The notes: a model not told the origin generated them from the letters alone. 64,000 nucleotides of DNA from Agarivorans albus (GCF_019670105.1 NZ_AP023032.1:4472001-4536000); one strand, 5' to 3'. Shown: positions 28,035-36,387, numbered from the stretch's first letter. A program made the numbers and translations.

Positions 28035-28268
28035 ATGAAACATCACTCTTCAACATCACCAAGGATCCAGCTAAGCCTCTCGGTAGATAAGCTACAACAA
28101 TTGCTTGCTCAGGGAGCAATTTGTATAAATGACTTGGCCGATATACAGCCAGAAGCCAAGCACGTGCTATGGAAGCTTTGCCTGCAAAACTGCAAATCCG
28201 GCGCATGTGAGCGGCGAGCAAAAGCAGTGAATGATGAAGAAAGGCTTAAGGTTAAGAACCTCGATTAA
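28035..28268 (+). CDS. Small Cys-containing protein behind a Fur-like box
   Basis: The ATG at 28035 gives 77 residues (MKHHSSTSPRIQ..). The C-terminal half has LWKLCLQNCKSGACERRAK, with three Cys spaced 4 and 5 residues apart and basic residues, which could bind a metal or an Fe-S cluster. No family is recognised. The Fur-like box just upstream suggests it is derepressed under low iron. It is a single small gene between two terminated units; expression and function are not proven. Confidence 0.6.
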   Translation: MKHHSSTSPRIQLSLSVDKLQQLLAQGAICINDLADIQPEAKHVLWKLCLQNCKSGACERRAKAVNDEERLKVKNLD

Positions 28269-28356
28269 CTGCTAATGGCCTAAAGTTTGCGACGGCATAA
28301 CCAAGTTAATAATCAAGAGCTAGCTTGTGGCCATTTGAACGAATAATATCCTTTAA

Positions 28357-28479
28357 TACTTCTCCGAAACCCTGCAATATTTAAACAATGCTATTAAATA
28401 CGAAAGGTGGAGACCTTCAATGTTTACTACAGATCCCGATGCATTCGATTTAGATTCAAGGAAATACTATGGCCAATAA
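28357..28479 (+). pseudogene. Possible C-terminal remnant of a polymorphic toxin
   Basis: An open stretch of 40 codons after a TAA encodes YFSETLQYLNNAIKYERW.. and ends DAFDLDSRKYYGQ. Its stop overlaps the start of the Tsi6-like immunity gene by 11 bases, as toxin tails commonly do. A start inside it (ATG at 28420) also has a GGTGGAGA site, so a 19-residue leader peptide is the alternative. No toxin domain can be recognised from such a short piece; this is inference from context. Confidence 0.3.
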
Positions 28480-28801
28480 TTTCATGACGGAAGAACAAAA
28501 AAAACTTTGGATAGATGAAGCTATAGCTATTACAAACAATCGCTTAGATAGCAATTACAAAAATTCAGATTTATATAAGTATATTATGAATCAGTTAAAC
28601 TATATAAATGATTGTATTTCAGGTGAGTCTTCGGGGGAGAAATTGTCCAAAATAAATATTGGGAATATAGCAGTTAGAGAGATATCTCCTAACGACGAAG
28701 TATATAGCACAGCTTTAACAAAGGCTTATTTTATAGCGTCATATATGGATAAAGGTAAAGAGGTTCCGTTAGTAGATGAACACGGAAACATTAAGGAATA
28801 G
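28469..28801 (+). CDS. Tsi6-like immunity protein (orphan)
   Basis: The 110-residue soluble protein resembles the Tsi6 immunity family of type VI secretion effectors: an N-terminal helical part with LYKYIMNQLNYINDCISG, followed by LSKINIGNIAVREISPNDE and ALTKAYFIASYMDKGKEVPL. Tsi6 of Pseudomonas binds the NAD(P)-hydrolysing toxin Tse6; similar proteins pair with varied effectors. AAGGAAA precedes the ATG. No cognate toxin gene is intact in the window, only a possible remnant that overlaps the start. The gene is AT-rich against its neighbours, pointing to acquisition. The family match is from recalled sequence patterns. Confidence 0.65.
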   Translation: MANNFMTEEQKKLWIDEAIAITNNRLDSNYKNSDLYKYIMNQLNYINDCISGESSGEKLSKINIGNIAVREISPNDEVYSTALTKAYFIASYMDKGKEVPLVDEHGNIKE

Positions 28802-28890
28802 AAAATATGTTAAAGATAATTTTGACGCTTAATACAAAGATAAAAATATAGAGCACTCGTAGGGCCAACATCGCAAGGAAATACTAGATA

Positions 28891-29259
28891 ATGAGTAGTA
28901 ATAAAGAGGAAGACACAACCTTTTTTGACATCTTTTCTCGCCGAGAAAAGGGGCCTTGGATATTACTATTGATAAACTTCGGGATATCTTTTTTGCAATT
29001 TTTTTTAGGCAATATAGCGGATGACAAGTATGGAAAAATGCCGAACTTTATAGCGTTAACCGTAATTACATTCATACTCACTTTATTATCTGTGAATGTA
29101 TATCTAAAAATGTCAGGAAGAGGCTTTTTTGTTGGTGGCTCTCAGGGGCGATACACTGAAAAGAAATATGATAAAAAGGGTTATATAGCCACACTATATA
29201 TAACTACTTGTGGCATCGTATATTTAACTTTAGCTATACAGCTTCTGTTTTATCCTTAA
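28891..29259 (+). CDS. Small membrane protein in the AT-rich islet
   Basis: The 122-residue protein has a charged N-terminus (SSNKEEDTTFFDIFSRREKG) and hydrophobic segments at about 22-40, 52-72 and 98-119, so three membrane helices. No family is recognised. It is AT-rich like the preceding Tsi6-like gene, and both are preceded by the same 13-base string CAAGGAAATACTA. A second immunity protein, against a membrane-acting effector, is one possibility; this is inference from location only. Confidence 0.5.
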   Translation: MSSNKEEDTTFFDIFSRREKGPWILLLINFGISFLQFFLGNIADDKYGKMPNFIALTVITFILTLLSVNVYLKMSGRGFFVGGSQGRYTEKKYDKKGYIATLYITTCGIVYLTLAIQLLFYP

Positions 29260-29321
29260 AAAAGAATAAACACGCTAAGCAGCTAACGGTTACAAAATGA
29301 ATCCTTGATAAGTGAACCAGC

Positions 29322-29348
29322 ACAAAAAAAGCCGCTCTAGTGAGCGGC
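29322..29348 (-). terminator. Terminator of the urtABCDE operon
   Basis: On the minus strand GCCGCTC / GAGCGGC with a 4-base loop is followed by seven T residues, 25 bases after the urtE stop. Confidence 0.85.
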
Positions 29349-29372
29349 CATATCATTAACGCGAGTTAAGAT

Positions 29373-30068
29373 CTAAACACTCATCCAACGTTTTACATCG
29401 GCTTCATCTACTTCGTCTTTGCTGCCCTGCAATACCACATTGCCGCGATCTAGTACGGTGTAGTTGTCGGCAAGCGCTACAGCAAAATCAAAATACTGTT
29501 CTACTAATACAATCGCCATTTCGCCGCGATCGCGCAGTAGTGCCAATACCTTTTGGATGTCTTTAATAATGGAGGGCTGAATCCCTTCGGTAGGCTCGTC
29601 TAGCATTAATAATTTAGGGCGCATGATTAAAGCGCGCGCTATCGCTAATTGCTGCTGCTGGCCACCCGATAAATCGCCGCCACGGCGCGCCAGCATTTGC
29701 TTTAGCACCGGGAACAAACGAAAGATTTCGTCGGGAATAAAACGCTCCGATTTAGGCAATACCGAGAACCCAGTTTTAAGATTTTCCAGCACCGTTAGTT
29801 GACCAAATATCTCACGCCCTTGCGGTACAATCGCAATGCCTTGCTTGGCGCGTTGCGCCGCCGACATTTTGCTAATGTCTTTACCGTTAAACATAATGCT
29901 GCCGGCGCTAATGCTTTGCTGACCCGCTAGCGCTTTTAGCAGCGTGGTTTTACCCACGCCGTTGCGCCCGAGTACACAGCTTATTTTGCCCGGCTCGGCA
30001 CTTAGGCCTACATTGTAAAGCGCTTGGCTAGCCCCGTAATGACTATCTACTTTAGAAAGTTCTAACAT
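29373..30068 (-). CDS. urtE: Urea ABC transporter ATPase UrtE
   Basis: The 231-residue ATPase has Walker A GRNGVGKTT (about 36-44), signature LSGGQQQQLAIARAL (about 134-148) and Walker B LLMLDEPTEG. These match LivF-type subunits of HAAT transporters. With UrtD it drives urea import through UrtBC. A strong AGGAGG site precedes the ATG. It is the last gene of urtABCDE, with a terminator just downstream. The five-gene order and the adjacent urease genes identify the substrate as urea rather than amino acids. Confidence 0.92.
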   Translation of the reverse strand: MLELSKVDSHYGASQALYNVGLSAEPGKISCVLGRNGVGKTTLLKALAGQQSISAGSIMFNGKDISKMSAAQRAKQGIAIVPQGREIFGQLTVLENLKTGFSVLPKSERFIPDEIFRLFPVLKQMLARRGGDLSGGQQQQLAIARALIMRPKLLMLDEPTEGIQPSIIKDIQKVLALLRDRGEMAIVLVEQYFDFAVALADNYTVLDRGNVVLQGSKDEVDEADVKRWMSV

Positions 30069-30079
30069 TCCGTCGCCTC

Positions 30080-30838
30080 CTAGCGCCCTAAGTAAACTTC
30101 GATGACTTGCTGATTTTGCTGCACTTGCTCAAGAGTGCCTTGGGCCAATACCGAACCTTCGTGCAATACCGTTACTGGACAATCTAGTGCTTTTACAAAA
30201 TCCATGTCGTGCTCTACCACCACTAAAGAGTGCTTTTTAGCTAGCTCTTTAAACAGCTCGGCGGTGAGGGCGGTTTCTTCATCGGTCATTCCGGCGGCGG
30301 GTTCATCAATGAGCAATAACTGCGGCTCTTGCATAATTAACATGCCAATCTCTAGCCACTGTTTTTGACCATGCGACAAAGAGCCAGCTAACCATTCTTG
30401 CTTATCTGCTAAACGAATCAGCGCCAAGGTGTCGCCAATTTGTTTATTGTCGCTAGAGGACAATTTATGCATCAAAGATTCAAACACTCCACGACGTCCG
30501 GCCAAGGCTAACTCTAAGTTTTCAAATACCGTTAGGTTTTCGATTACCGAGGGTTTTTGAAACTTACGACCAATGCCAATGTTGGCAATTTCGGCTTCGT
30601 CGTGCTGGGTTAAATCGATATCGTTATTAAAAAATACCGTGCCTTCATCGGGACGAAGCTTGCCAGTAATTACGTCCATCATAGTGGTTTTACCGGCACC
30701 ATTGGGGCCAATAATTGCGCGCATTTGGCCAGGCTCTAAAATTAACGACAAGCTATTTAAGGCTTTAAAACCATCGAAGCTTTTGGTTACACCATCTACA
30801 TACAAGATGGTGTCTTGAGGAATATGTACACTACGCAT
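30080..30838 (-). CDS. urtD: Urea ABC transporter ATPase UrtD
   Basis: The 252-residue LivG-type ATPase has Walker A GPNGAGKTTMMD (about 39-50), signature LSHGQKQWLEIGM and Walker B LLLIDEPAAGM. UrtD forms the ATPase heterodimer with UrtE, and its SHGQKQWLEIG form of the signature is typical of UrtD. Its start overlaps the end of urtC by 8 bases and 11 bases separate it from urtE, so the operon is translationally tight. Confidence 0.92.
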   Translation of the reverse strand: MRSVHIPQDTILYVDGVTKSFDGFKALNSLSLILEPGQMRAIIGPNGAGKTTMMDVITGKLRPDEGTVFFNNDIDLTQHDEAEIANIGIGRKFQKPSVIENLTVFENLELALAGRRGVFESLMHKLSSSDNKQIGDTLALIRLADKQEWLAGSLSHGQKQWLEIGMLIMQEPQLLLIDEPAAGMTDEETALTAELFKELAKKHSLVVVEHDMDFVKALDCPVTVLHEGSVLAQGTLEQVQQNQQVIEVYLGR

Positions 30839-32036
30839 TTACTGCACCCTCCGCTGGATCGGCTTTATCGGCTTTTTTCTCTGTTGCTGGAGTTGGCTCA
30901 GTGACAGCAGCAGTGCTTACCTTAGTTGCTGCTCTTTCTTGCAACTTAGCTTTGATACTGCCATACAAACCCACCACGCCTTTTGGCAACCACAAAGTCG
31001 TTACCACAAACAAAGCGCCTAAGAAGAACAACCAAAGCTCTGGGAATGCACCGGTAAACCAAGATTTACCAAAGTTAACCAGCAGCGCACCAAATACCGC
31101 ACCAAACAAAGTGCCTCGGCCACCAACGGCTACCCAAACAATGCTTTCGATGGAGTTAAGCGGCGCAAATTCGCCAGGGTTAATAATGCCCACTTGCGGC
31201 ACATACAAAGCGCCAGCTACGCCAGCTAACATGGCCGAAACTACAAACACAAATAGCTTAAAGCGCTCTACGCGGTAACCGATAAAACGGGTACGGCTTT
31301 CGCTGTCGCGCACGGCAATTAATACTCGACCAAGTTTTGAGTTCACAATCCAGCGGCACAATACATAAGCGCCAGCTAAGGCTAGTGCACTTAAGGCAAA
31401 CAACACCGCTCGGGTTGAATCTGCTTGCAAGCTAAAGCCTAGAATGTCTTTAAAATCGGTTAAGCCGTTGTTACCACCAAAACCCATGTCGTTACGGAAA
31501 AACGCCAACATCAGCGCATAAGTAAGGGCTTGGGTAATAATCGACAAGTACACACCGGTTACTCGCGAACGGAAGGCCAAGTAACCAAAGATAAAGGCCA
31601 AAATGCCCGGTGCCAAAAACACCATCAACATGGCAAAGGGGAACATATCAAAACCCAGCCAATACCAAGGTAATTCCGACCAATCGAGGAATACCATAAA
31701 GTCTGGCAATTCTGGGTTAGCGTATACACCGCGGTCGCCAATTTGGCGCATTAAGTACATGCCCATGGCGTAGCCGCCCAGTGCAAAAAAAGCACCGTGA
31801 CCCAAACTTAAAATACCGCAATACCCCCACACTAAATCCACTGCAATGGCGAGCAAGGCATAACACAGGTATTTACCCAACAAGGTTACCCAGTAAGAAC
31901 TTAAGTGCAAAGGGTTCTCGGGGCTAAGCGCCAAACTCATTAACGGCACTAAAATCGCCGACAATAACAAAGCCAGCAACATGGCGTTGCCCACTTTGTC
32001 TTTTACTAAAAATCGAACTAATACAGACTTAGGCAT
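30831..32036 (-). CDS. urtC: Urea ABC transporter permease UrtC
   Basis: The 401-residue LivM-type permease has about 10 membrane helices (for example LLALLLSAILVPLMSL, YLCYALLAIAVDLVWGYCGILSLGHGAFFALGGYAMGMY). SLGHGAFFALG is the conserved BPD_transp_2 loop. The C-terminus has a soluble tail rich in Ala/Thr/Lys of some 45 residues. It forms the channel with UrtB in the inner membrane. It lies 3 bases downstream of urtB and overlaps urtD by 8 bases. Confidence 0.92.
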   Translation of the reverse strand: MPKSVLVRFLVKDKVGNAMLLALLLSAILVPLMSLALSPENPLHLSSYWVTLLGKYLCYALLAIAVDLVWGYCGILSLGHGAFFALGGYAMGMYLMRQIGDRGVYANPELPDFMVFLDWSELPWYWLGFDMFPFAMLMVFLAPGILAFIFGYLAFRSRVTGVYLSIITQALTYALMLAFFRNDMGFGGNNGLTDFKDILGFSLQADSTRAVLFALSALALAGAYVLCRWIVNSKLGRVLIAVRDSESRTRFIGYRVERFKLFVFVVSAMLAGVAGALYVPQVGIINPGEFAPLNSIESIVWVAVGGRGTLFGAVFGALLVNFGKSWFTGAFPELWLFFLGALFVVTTLWLPKGVVGLYGSIKAKLQERAATKVSTAAVTEPTPATEKKADKADPAEGAVNA

Positions 32037-32039
32037 GCT

Positions 32040-33674
32040 TTAGTCCTCCACCGTACGACCTTTCAAGGCAAACAAGCCTCGAGGACGTTTTTGAATAAAT
32101 AGAATGATGAACACTAGAACCAAGATTTTGGCTAATACGGCACCGGCAAACGGTTCCATTAGCTTGTTCGCCACACCTAAAGTAAGTGCGCCAATCACGG
32201 TACCAAATAGGTTACCCACGCCGCCAAATACCACCACCATGAAGGAATCGATAATGTAGTTTTGGCCCAAGTTTGGTCCCACGTTGGTTAACTGACTTAA
32301 AGCCACACCAGCAATACCGGCAATGCCAGAGCCTAAACCAAAGGTCATGGCGTCTACCCAGCTTGAACGAATACCCATAGAGTTAGCCATTGGGCGATTC
32401 TGAGTTACCGCACGCATTTGCAAACCAAAGAAGGTTTTACGCAAAATTGTCCACAGTAGTGCCACTACCATAAAGCTGAAAATGATGATGTAGAGACGGT
32501 TGTAAGTAAGTGACAACACGCCGTTTATCTCTAGCGAGCCGCTCATCCATTGAGGCGTAATTACTGCTTGGTTTAGCGGACCAAAAATACTGCGAACCGC
32601 CTGCTGTAAAATAAGGCTTAAACCAAAAGTGGCTAATAGTGTTTCTAGCGGGCGACCGTATAAGAAACGAATCACGCCACGCTCAATTAATACACCTACC
32701 AAACCAGACACTAAAAAGGCGGCAGGAATTGCCACCAGCAACGACCATTCAATATTATTTGGCATTAATTGCTGCACCACATAGGTGGTGTAAGCACCCA
32801 GCATGATCATTTCGCCGTGGGCCATGTTAATCACGCCCATCACACCAAAGGTAATCGCAAGGCCTACCGCTGCCAACAACAGCACTGCACCTAAGCTCAA
32901 ACCAAAGTAGATGTTCTCGGCCACGCTGTTTATTTGTAACAGCTGATCATTAGTGGCAATGGCTTTATCAATGGCGGCTAATACTTGAGGCTCTTGCTCG
33001 CTAGCTTGCTGCTTAACTAATACGTTACGAGAGGCCGGGTCTAATTGGCCAGCCAGTAGCTCGGCCGCAGCCAAACGCTCAGCAGTTTCGCCAAATTGCA
33101 GATTAATAATCGCCTGCATTTCTTTAAGTTTGGCAATTACCTTTTCATCTTGCTCGGCAACGAGGCGCTGCTCGATTAACGGCGTGTGAGATTGGTCAGC
33201 GGTATTCATTAATGAACGAATCGCGGCAATTCGAGCGCTAGACTCATCGGCGTTTAAACCAATTAGTGCTAAACCACTACGCAGCTGACGACGGATTTTG
33301 TTGTTAACCGAGATTTTCTTAATAAGAGATTTTTTAACGCTACCTAAATCAGCGCCATCAACTACAGAACTTAAGTTATAAAGGCTGCCTTCTTTTACCG
33401 CTACTACCACTTTTTTATCTGATTTTTGGTAGTACAAATTGGCGCTTAATAAGCTTTCGAAGATCAAACTGTTACGTTTGTCTCCGCTAGCAATTAGCTG
33501 TTCAATAGCTTGTTGTTTTTGACTATTTTTTTTTGCAGTTAAGGCCTGCACTGCCTGCTCCCAATCACTTGCAGCAGCTGGTAATACCCAAAGCATGAGT
33601 AAAACACCGGCCAACAAGCGTGCGAAGCGAGATATGTATATGCTCAAAACAATCCCTACTCTTGATTGATTCAA
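32040..33674 (-). CDS. urtB: Urea ABC transporter permease UrtB with periplasmic N-terminal domain
   Basis: The 544-residue protein starts with a signal-like helix (ending LPAAAS), then about 220 residues with helical HEAT-like character (ALTAKKNSQKQQAIEQLIASGDK), then the LivH-type permease from about residue 250 (IYFGLSLGAVLLLAAVGLAITFGVMGVINMAHGEMIMLGAY). This two-part plan is usual for UrtB and makes it longer than LivH. The permease carries VMGVINMAHGE, the conserved cytoplasmic loop. It is separated from urtA by a hairpin-rich spacer. Confidence 0.92.
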   Translation of the reverse strand: MNQSRVGIVLSIYISRFARLLAGVLLMLWVLPAAASDWEQAVQALTAKKNSQKQQAIEQLIASGDKRNSLIFESLLSANLYYQKSDKKVVVAVKEGSLYNLSSVVDGADLGSVKKSLIKKISVNNKIRRQLRSGLALIGLNADESSARIAAIRSLMNTADQSHTPLIEQRLVAEQDEKVIAKLKEMQAIINLQFGETAERLAAAELLAGQLDPASRNVLVKQQASEQEPQVLAAIDKAIATNDQLLQINSVAENIYFGLSLGAVLLLAAVGLAITFGVMGVINMAHGEMIMLGAYTTYVVQQLMPNNIEWSLLVAIPAAFLVSGLVGVLIERGVIRFLYGRPLETLLATFGLSLILQQAVRSIFGPLNQAVITPQWMSGSLEINGVLSLTYNRLYIIIFSFMVVALLWTILRKTFFGLQMRAVTQNRPMANSMGIRSSWVDAMTFGLGSGIAGIAGVALSQLTNVGPNLGQNYIIDSFMVVVFGGVGNLFGTVIGALTLGVANKLMEPFAGAVLAKILVLVFIILFIQKRPRGLFALKGRTVED

Positions 33675-33676
33675 TA

Positions 33677-33736
33677 CAAAAAAGGCGCTACCGATATTAC
33701 TCAGCCGCGCCTTTTAAAAAGTGCCCGTAGGCACTT
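33677..33736 (-). terminator. Tandem attenuator-like hairpins between urtA and urtB
   Basis: On the minus strand the first hairpin, AGTGCC-TACG-GGCACT, is followed by TTTTT. The second has AAAAGGCGC pairing with GCGCCTTTTTT around an 18-base loop. They probably let most transcripts stop after urtA, giving more binding protein than permease, which is common in ABC operons. Confidence 0.65.
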
Positions 33737-33803
33737 AGCTGTTTACGCGTACCTAGGTTCTATTTGTCTTTTGGGCTGTTGAGCTCAAAAGCGCAACAGT
33801 TCC

Positions 33804-35099
33804 TTAGTAGTTTTGACCAGAACATTGGCCAGTTTTGATGTTGAAGTTGCCACACTTAATTGGGGCAGTCCAATCAGCAACAATAGTGGCTGATTCAGTT
33901 AGGTGGTCTGTCCAAGCATCACCAATTACGCCGCCGCTTGTTTGCCATACAGTGTCGAATTGACCGTCAGCTTGAATCTCACCAATAAGCACTGGCTTAG
34001 TTAAGTGGTGGTTAGTGTTCATTACTGCGTAACCGCCAGTTAAGTTAGGAACAGTGATACCGTACATTGCGTCACGCACTGGATCGGTGTCTGTAGTACC
34101 CGCTTTTTCAACTGCTTCAGCCCACATTTGGAAACCAATGTAAGTTGCTTCCATTGGGTCGTTAGTTACGCGCTTGTCGTCGCCAGTGTAGGCTTTCCAA
34201 GCTGCAATAAACTCTTCGTTAGCTTCGCTGTCTGCGCTTTGGAAGTAGTTCCAAGCTGCTAAGTGACCCACTAGAGGAGCAGTATCAAAACCAGATAGCT
34301 CTTCTTCACCTACAGAGAAAGCAACTACTGGAATGTCTTCTGCCGAAATACCTTGGTTAGCTAGCTCTTTGTAGAAAGGAACGTTTGCGTCACCGTTAAT
34401 GGTAGAAACAACCGCTGTTTTCTTACCTGCACCACCAAATTTCTTCACATCAGAAACGATTGTTTGCCAATCAGAGTGACCAAATGGCGTGTAGTTAATC
34501 ATGATGTCGGCTTCAGCTACGCCTTTAGACTTAAGGTAAGCTTCTAAGATTTTGTTAGTTGTACGTGGGTATACGTAGTCGGTTCCGGCTAGTACCCAAC
34601 GTTCTACACCTTCTTCTTCCATTAGGTAATCAACCGCTGGAATCGCTTGCTGGTTTGGCGCAGCGCCAGTGTAGAATACGTTTTTAGAGCTTTCTTCACC
34701 TTCGTACTGAACTGGGTAGAAAAGCATACCGTTTAGCTCTTCAATTACAGGAAGTACTGATTTACGAGATACCGAAGTCCAACAACCGAAGATAACGTCT
34801 ACTTGCTCTTTATCTAGTAGCTCACGTGCTTTCTCGGCAAATAAAGGCCAGTTAGATGCTGGGTCAACCACTACAGGTTCTAGCTTCTTACCTAATAAAC
34901 CACCCTTTTTGTTTTGCTCTTCAATCATCATAAGCACTGTGTCTTTCAGTGTTGTTTCACTGATAGCCATGGTGCCTGATAACGAGTGCAATACGCCTAC
35001 TTTAATGGTTTCTGCGGCTTGGGCTGCATTCATTGAGAAGGCAAGTGCTACACCACTTGCAACCGTTGCGATCTTCTTCCATTTGCTATGTTGTGTCAT
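33804..35099 (-). CDS. urtA: Periplasmic urea-binding protein UrtA
   Basis: The 431-residue protein has a signal peptide (VALAFSMNAAQA-AE) and a Peripla_BP_5 fold starting KVGVLHSLSGTMAISE. The motifs PASNWPLFAEKARELLDKEQVDVIFGCWTS and YPVQYEGEESSKNVFYTGAAPNQQAIPAVDYL are typical of UrtA/AmiC-type binding proteins. It delivers urea to UrtBC. It is the first gene of urtABCDE, divergent from ureD across a 383-base regulatory gap with sigma-54 and NtrC-like sites. Length agrees with UrtA. Confidence 0.93.
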   Translation of the reverse strand: MTQHSKWKKIATVASGVALAFSMNAAQAAETIKVGVLHSLSGTMAISETTLKDTVLMMIEEQNKKGGLLGKKLEPVVVDPASNWPLFAEKARELLDKEQVDVIFGCWTSVSRKSVLPVIEELNGMLFYPVQYEGEESSKNVFYTGAAPNQQAIPAVDYLMEEEGVERWVLAGTDYVYPRTTNKILEAYLKSKGVAEADIMINYTPFGHSDWQTIVSDVKKFGGAGKKTAVVSTINGDANVPFYKELANQGISAEDIPVVAFSVGEEELSGFDTAPLVGHLAAWNYFQSADSEANEEFIAAWKAYTGDDKRVTNDPMEATYIGFQMWAEAVEKAGTTDTDPVRDAMYGITVPNLTGGYAVMNTNHHLTKPVLIGEIQADGQFDTVWQTSGGVIGDAWTDHLTESATIVADWTAPIKCGNFNIKTGQCSGQNY

Positions 35100-35166
35100 T
35101 GCTATATTTCCTATTTTTTATAGTCCTTTAGAGCATGCGGTACCTCATGCAATGCTAAGGTAGCTA

Positions 35167-35184
35167 GAGCATCGACTATGCCAA
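35167..35184 (-). promoter_or_regulatory. urtA: Sigma-54 promoter candidate for urtA
   Basis: Reading the minus strand, TTGGCATAGTCGATGCT places GG and GC 10 bases apart and matches TGGCA-N-TGC of -24/-12 promoters. Transcription would start about 58 bases upstream of the urtA ATG. Confidence 0.6.
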
Positions 35185-35248
35185 GTAGAAAATAACAATT
35201 AAAAACAATAACTTAATGAAATGATTTATATATCATTAGTAATTCGAC

Positions 35249-35354
35249 GCACAAAACATGAGCGTTTGCCTCAAATAAACGCACCAAAATGATCGTACAA
35301 TAAACAAACACCAAACAAACGCACCAATTTGGCCATCGCGCACCAAAATGATCC
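35249..35354. promoter_or_regulatory. Repeated NtrC-like sites
   Basis: GCACCAAAATGATC occurs exactly at 35281 and 35340. GCACCAATTTGG at 35321 and GCACAAAACATGAGCG at 35249 are looser copies. The left half GCACCA-N3-TG agrees with the known NtrC consensus TGCACCA-N3-TGGTGCA, but the right half is degenerate. The spacing between the exact copies is 59 bases. They lie upstream of both sigma-54 candidates, as enhancers should. Confidence 0.55.
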
Positions 35355-35417
35355 ACCCCAAGCTGCTGATTTTGCGCTATTTTGAATAGGAGCCGCTCTT
35401 AGGTTAGCTCGATAAAA

Positions 35418-35434
35418 CTGGTTTAGTTCTTGCT
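35418..35434 (+). promoter_or_regulatory. ureD: Sigma-54 promoter candidate for ureD
   Basis: CTGGTTTAGTTCTTGCT has GG and GC 10 bases apart (35420-35421 and 35432-35433) and the TTGCT -12 element. The predicted start is about 40 bases upstream of ureD. The -24 element CTGGTTT is weaker than CTGGCAC. Confidence 0.55.
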
Positions 35435-35482
35435 CTATTAAGCAGAGGAAAATTCACTTCCAGCCATGAAAGAAGGATAACA

Positions 35483-36367
35483 GTGAGTCAGCAAGAGCAA
35501 ACCGCATGCAGCAATTCGCACGCCCCCATTAAGCAAGGTTGGGTAGCCACCCTTGATTTGGGCTTTGCCCCTATCGCTAATAAAACTCGCTTAACCTTAA
35601 ACCAAAGCCAAGGCCCCTTGCGGGTACAACGCCCTTTTCACCCAGAGCTGGCTGCACCAGATTGTTGCCACGTGTATTTATTACACCCACCCGGCGGCTT
35701 GGTGGCGGGTGATCACCTGCTGATGAATGTGGAATGTTTGGCTGGCAGTAAAGTGGTACTTACTACCCCAGCATCAGGCAAATTGTATCGCTCTAACTTG
35801 GCACGCCAGCAGCAACGCCAAGAGCAGCGATTTCATTTACAAGACAACAGCAGCTTAGAGTGGCTGCCGCCAGAAACCATTGTATTTAATGGCGCGCAAG
35901 GCCGCTTAGACAGTCACTTCATGTTGCAAGGTAATGCTCAACTAATCGCTTGGGAAATTACTTGTTTAGGCCGCAAAGCCAGCGACGAAGACTTTGACCA
36001 CGGCGAGTTGATGCAATCCATCAAGGTGTATCGCGAACAGCGCCCATTGCTGATTGAGAATACTCGCATCGATAACGCCAATACTGCTGCTAACCCAGCA
36101 GCATTGGCTGGCAAACACGTATACGCCTGCATGCTAGCCACAGTAGATTTACTCAGCGAATTAGCCCAAAAGCAGTTATTAGAAGATTTACGCGAACAAC
36201 TAGCGTGTGCAGAGGTGGGCATCACATTAGTGCGCGGCCTTATCATTTTGCGCTATTTAGGGGACAACGCCGAACAAGTAAGGCAAGAGTTTGAAGCGGC
36301 TTGGGCGCTTATTCGCCCGGTTACGCTTGGTCACCCAGCGGTTCGCCCCCGAATTTGGAATACTTAA
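35483..36367 (+). CDS. ureD: Urease accessory protein UreD
   Basis: The 294-residue protein starts at GTG 6 bases after AAGGA. It contains the UreD family segments RPFHPELAAPDCCHVYLLHPPGGLVAGD (about 49-76) and LTTPASGKLYRSN (about 91-103), and DNSSLEWLPPETIVFNGAQ. UreD acts with UreF and UreG to load Ni2+ and CO2 into urease. It heads the ureDABCEFG-hupE operon, as in Klebsiella and many marine bacteria. A 20-base gap leads to ureA. Confidence 0.92.
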   Translation: MSQQEQTACSNSHAPIKQGWVATLDLGFAPIANKTRLTLNQSQGPLRVQRPFHPELAAPDCCHVYLLHPPGGLVAGDHLLMNVECLAGSKVVLTTPASGKLYRSNLARQQQRQEQRFHLQDNSSLEWLPPETIVFNGAQGRLDSHFMLQGNAQLIAWEITCLGRKASDEDFDHGELMQSIKVYREQRPLLIENTRIDNANTAANPAALAGKHVYACMLATVDLLSELAQKQLLEDLREQLACAEVGITLVRGLIILRYLGDNAEQVRQEFEAAWALIRPVTLGHPAVRPRIWNT

Positions 36368-36387
36368 TTTAATACTACGAGGCAGAC

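Larger units (their letters stand above)
35100..35482. promoter_or_regulatory. Shared control region of the urt and ure operons
   Basis: This gap separates the divergent operons and contains no gene. It holds one sigma-54 -24/-12 candidate on each strand at its outer parts and a set of GCACCA-type elements between about 35249 and 35354, resembling NtrC sites. The architecture fits nitrogen-limitation control, in which NtrC bound in the middle activates sigma-54 polymerase on both sides. The middle region is AT-rich. This is motif reading without measured binding. Confidence 0.7.
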
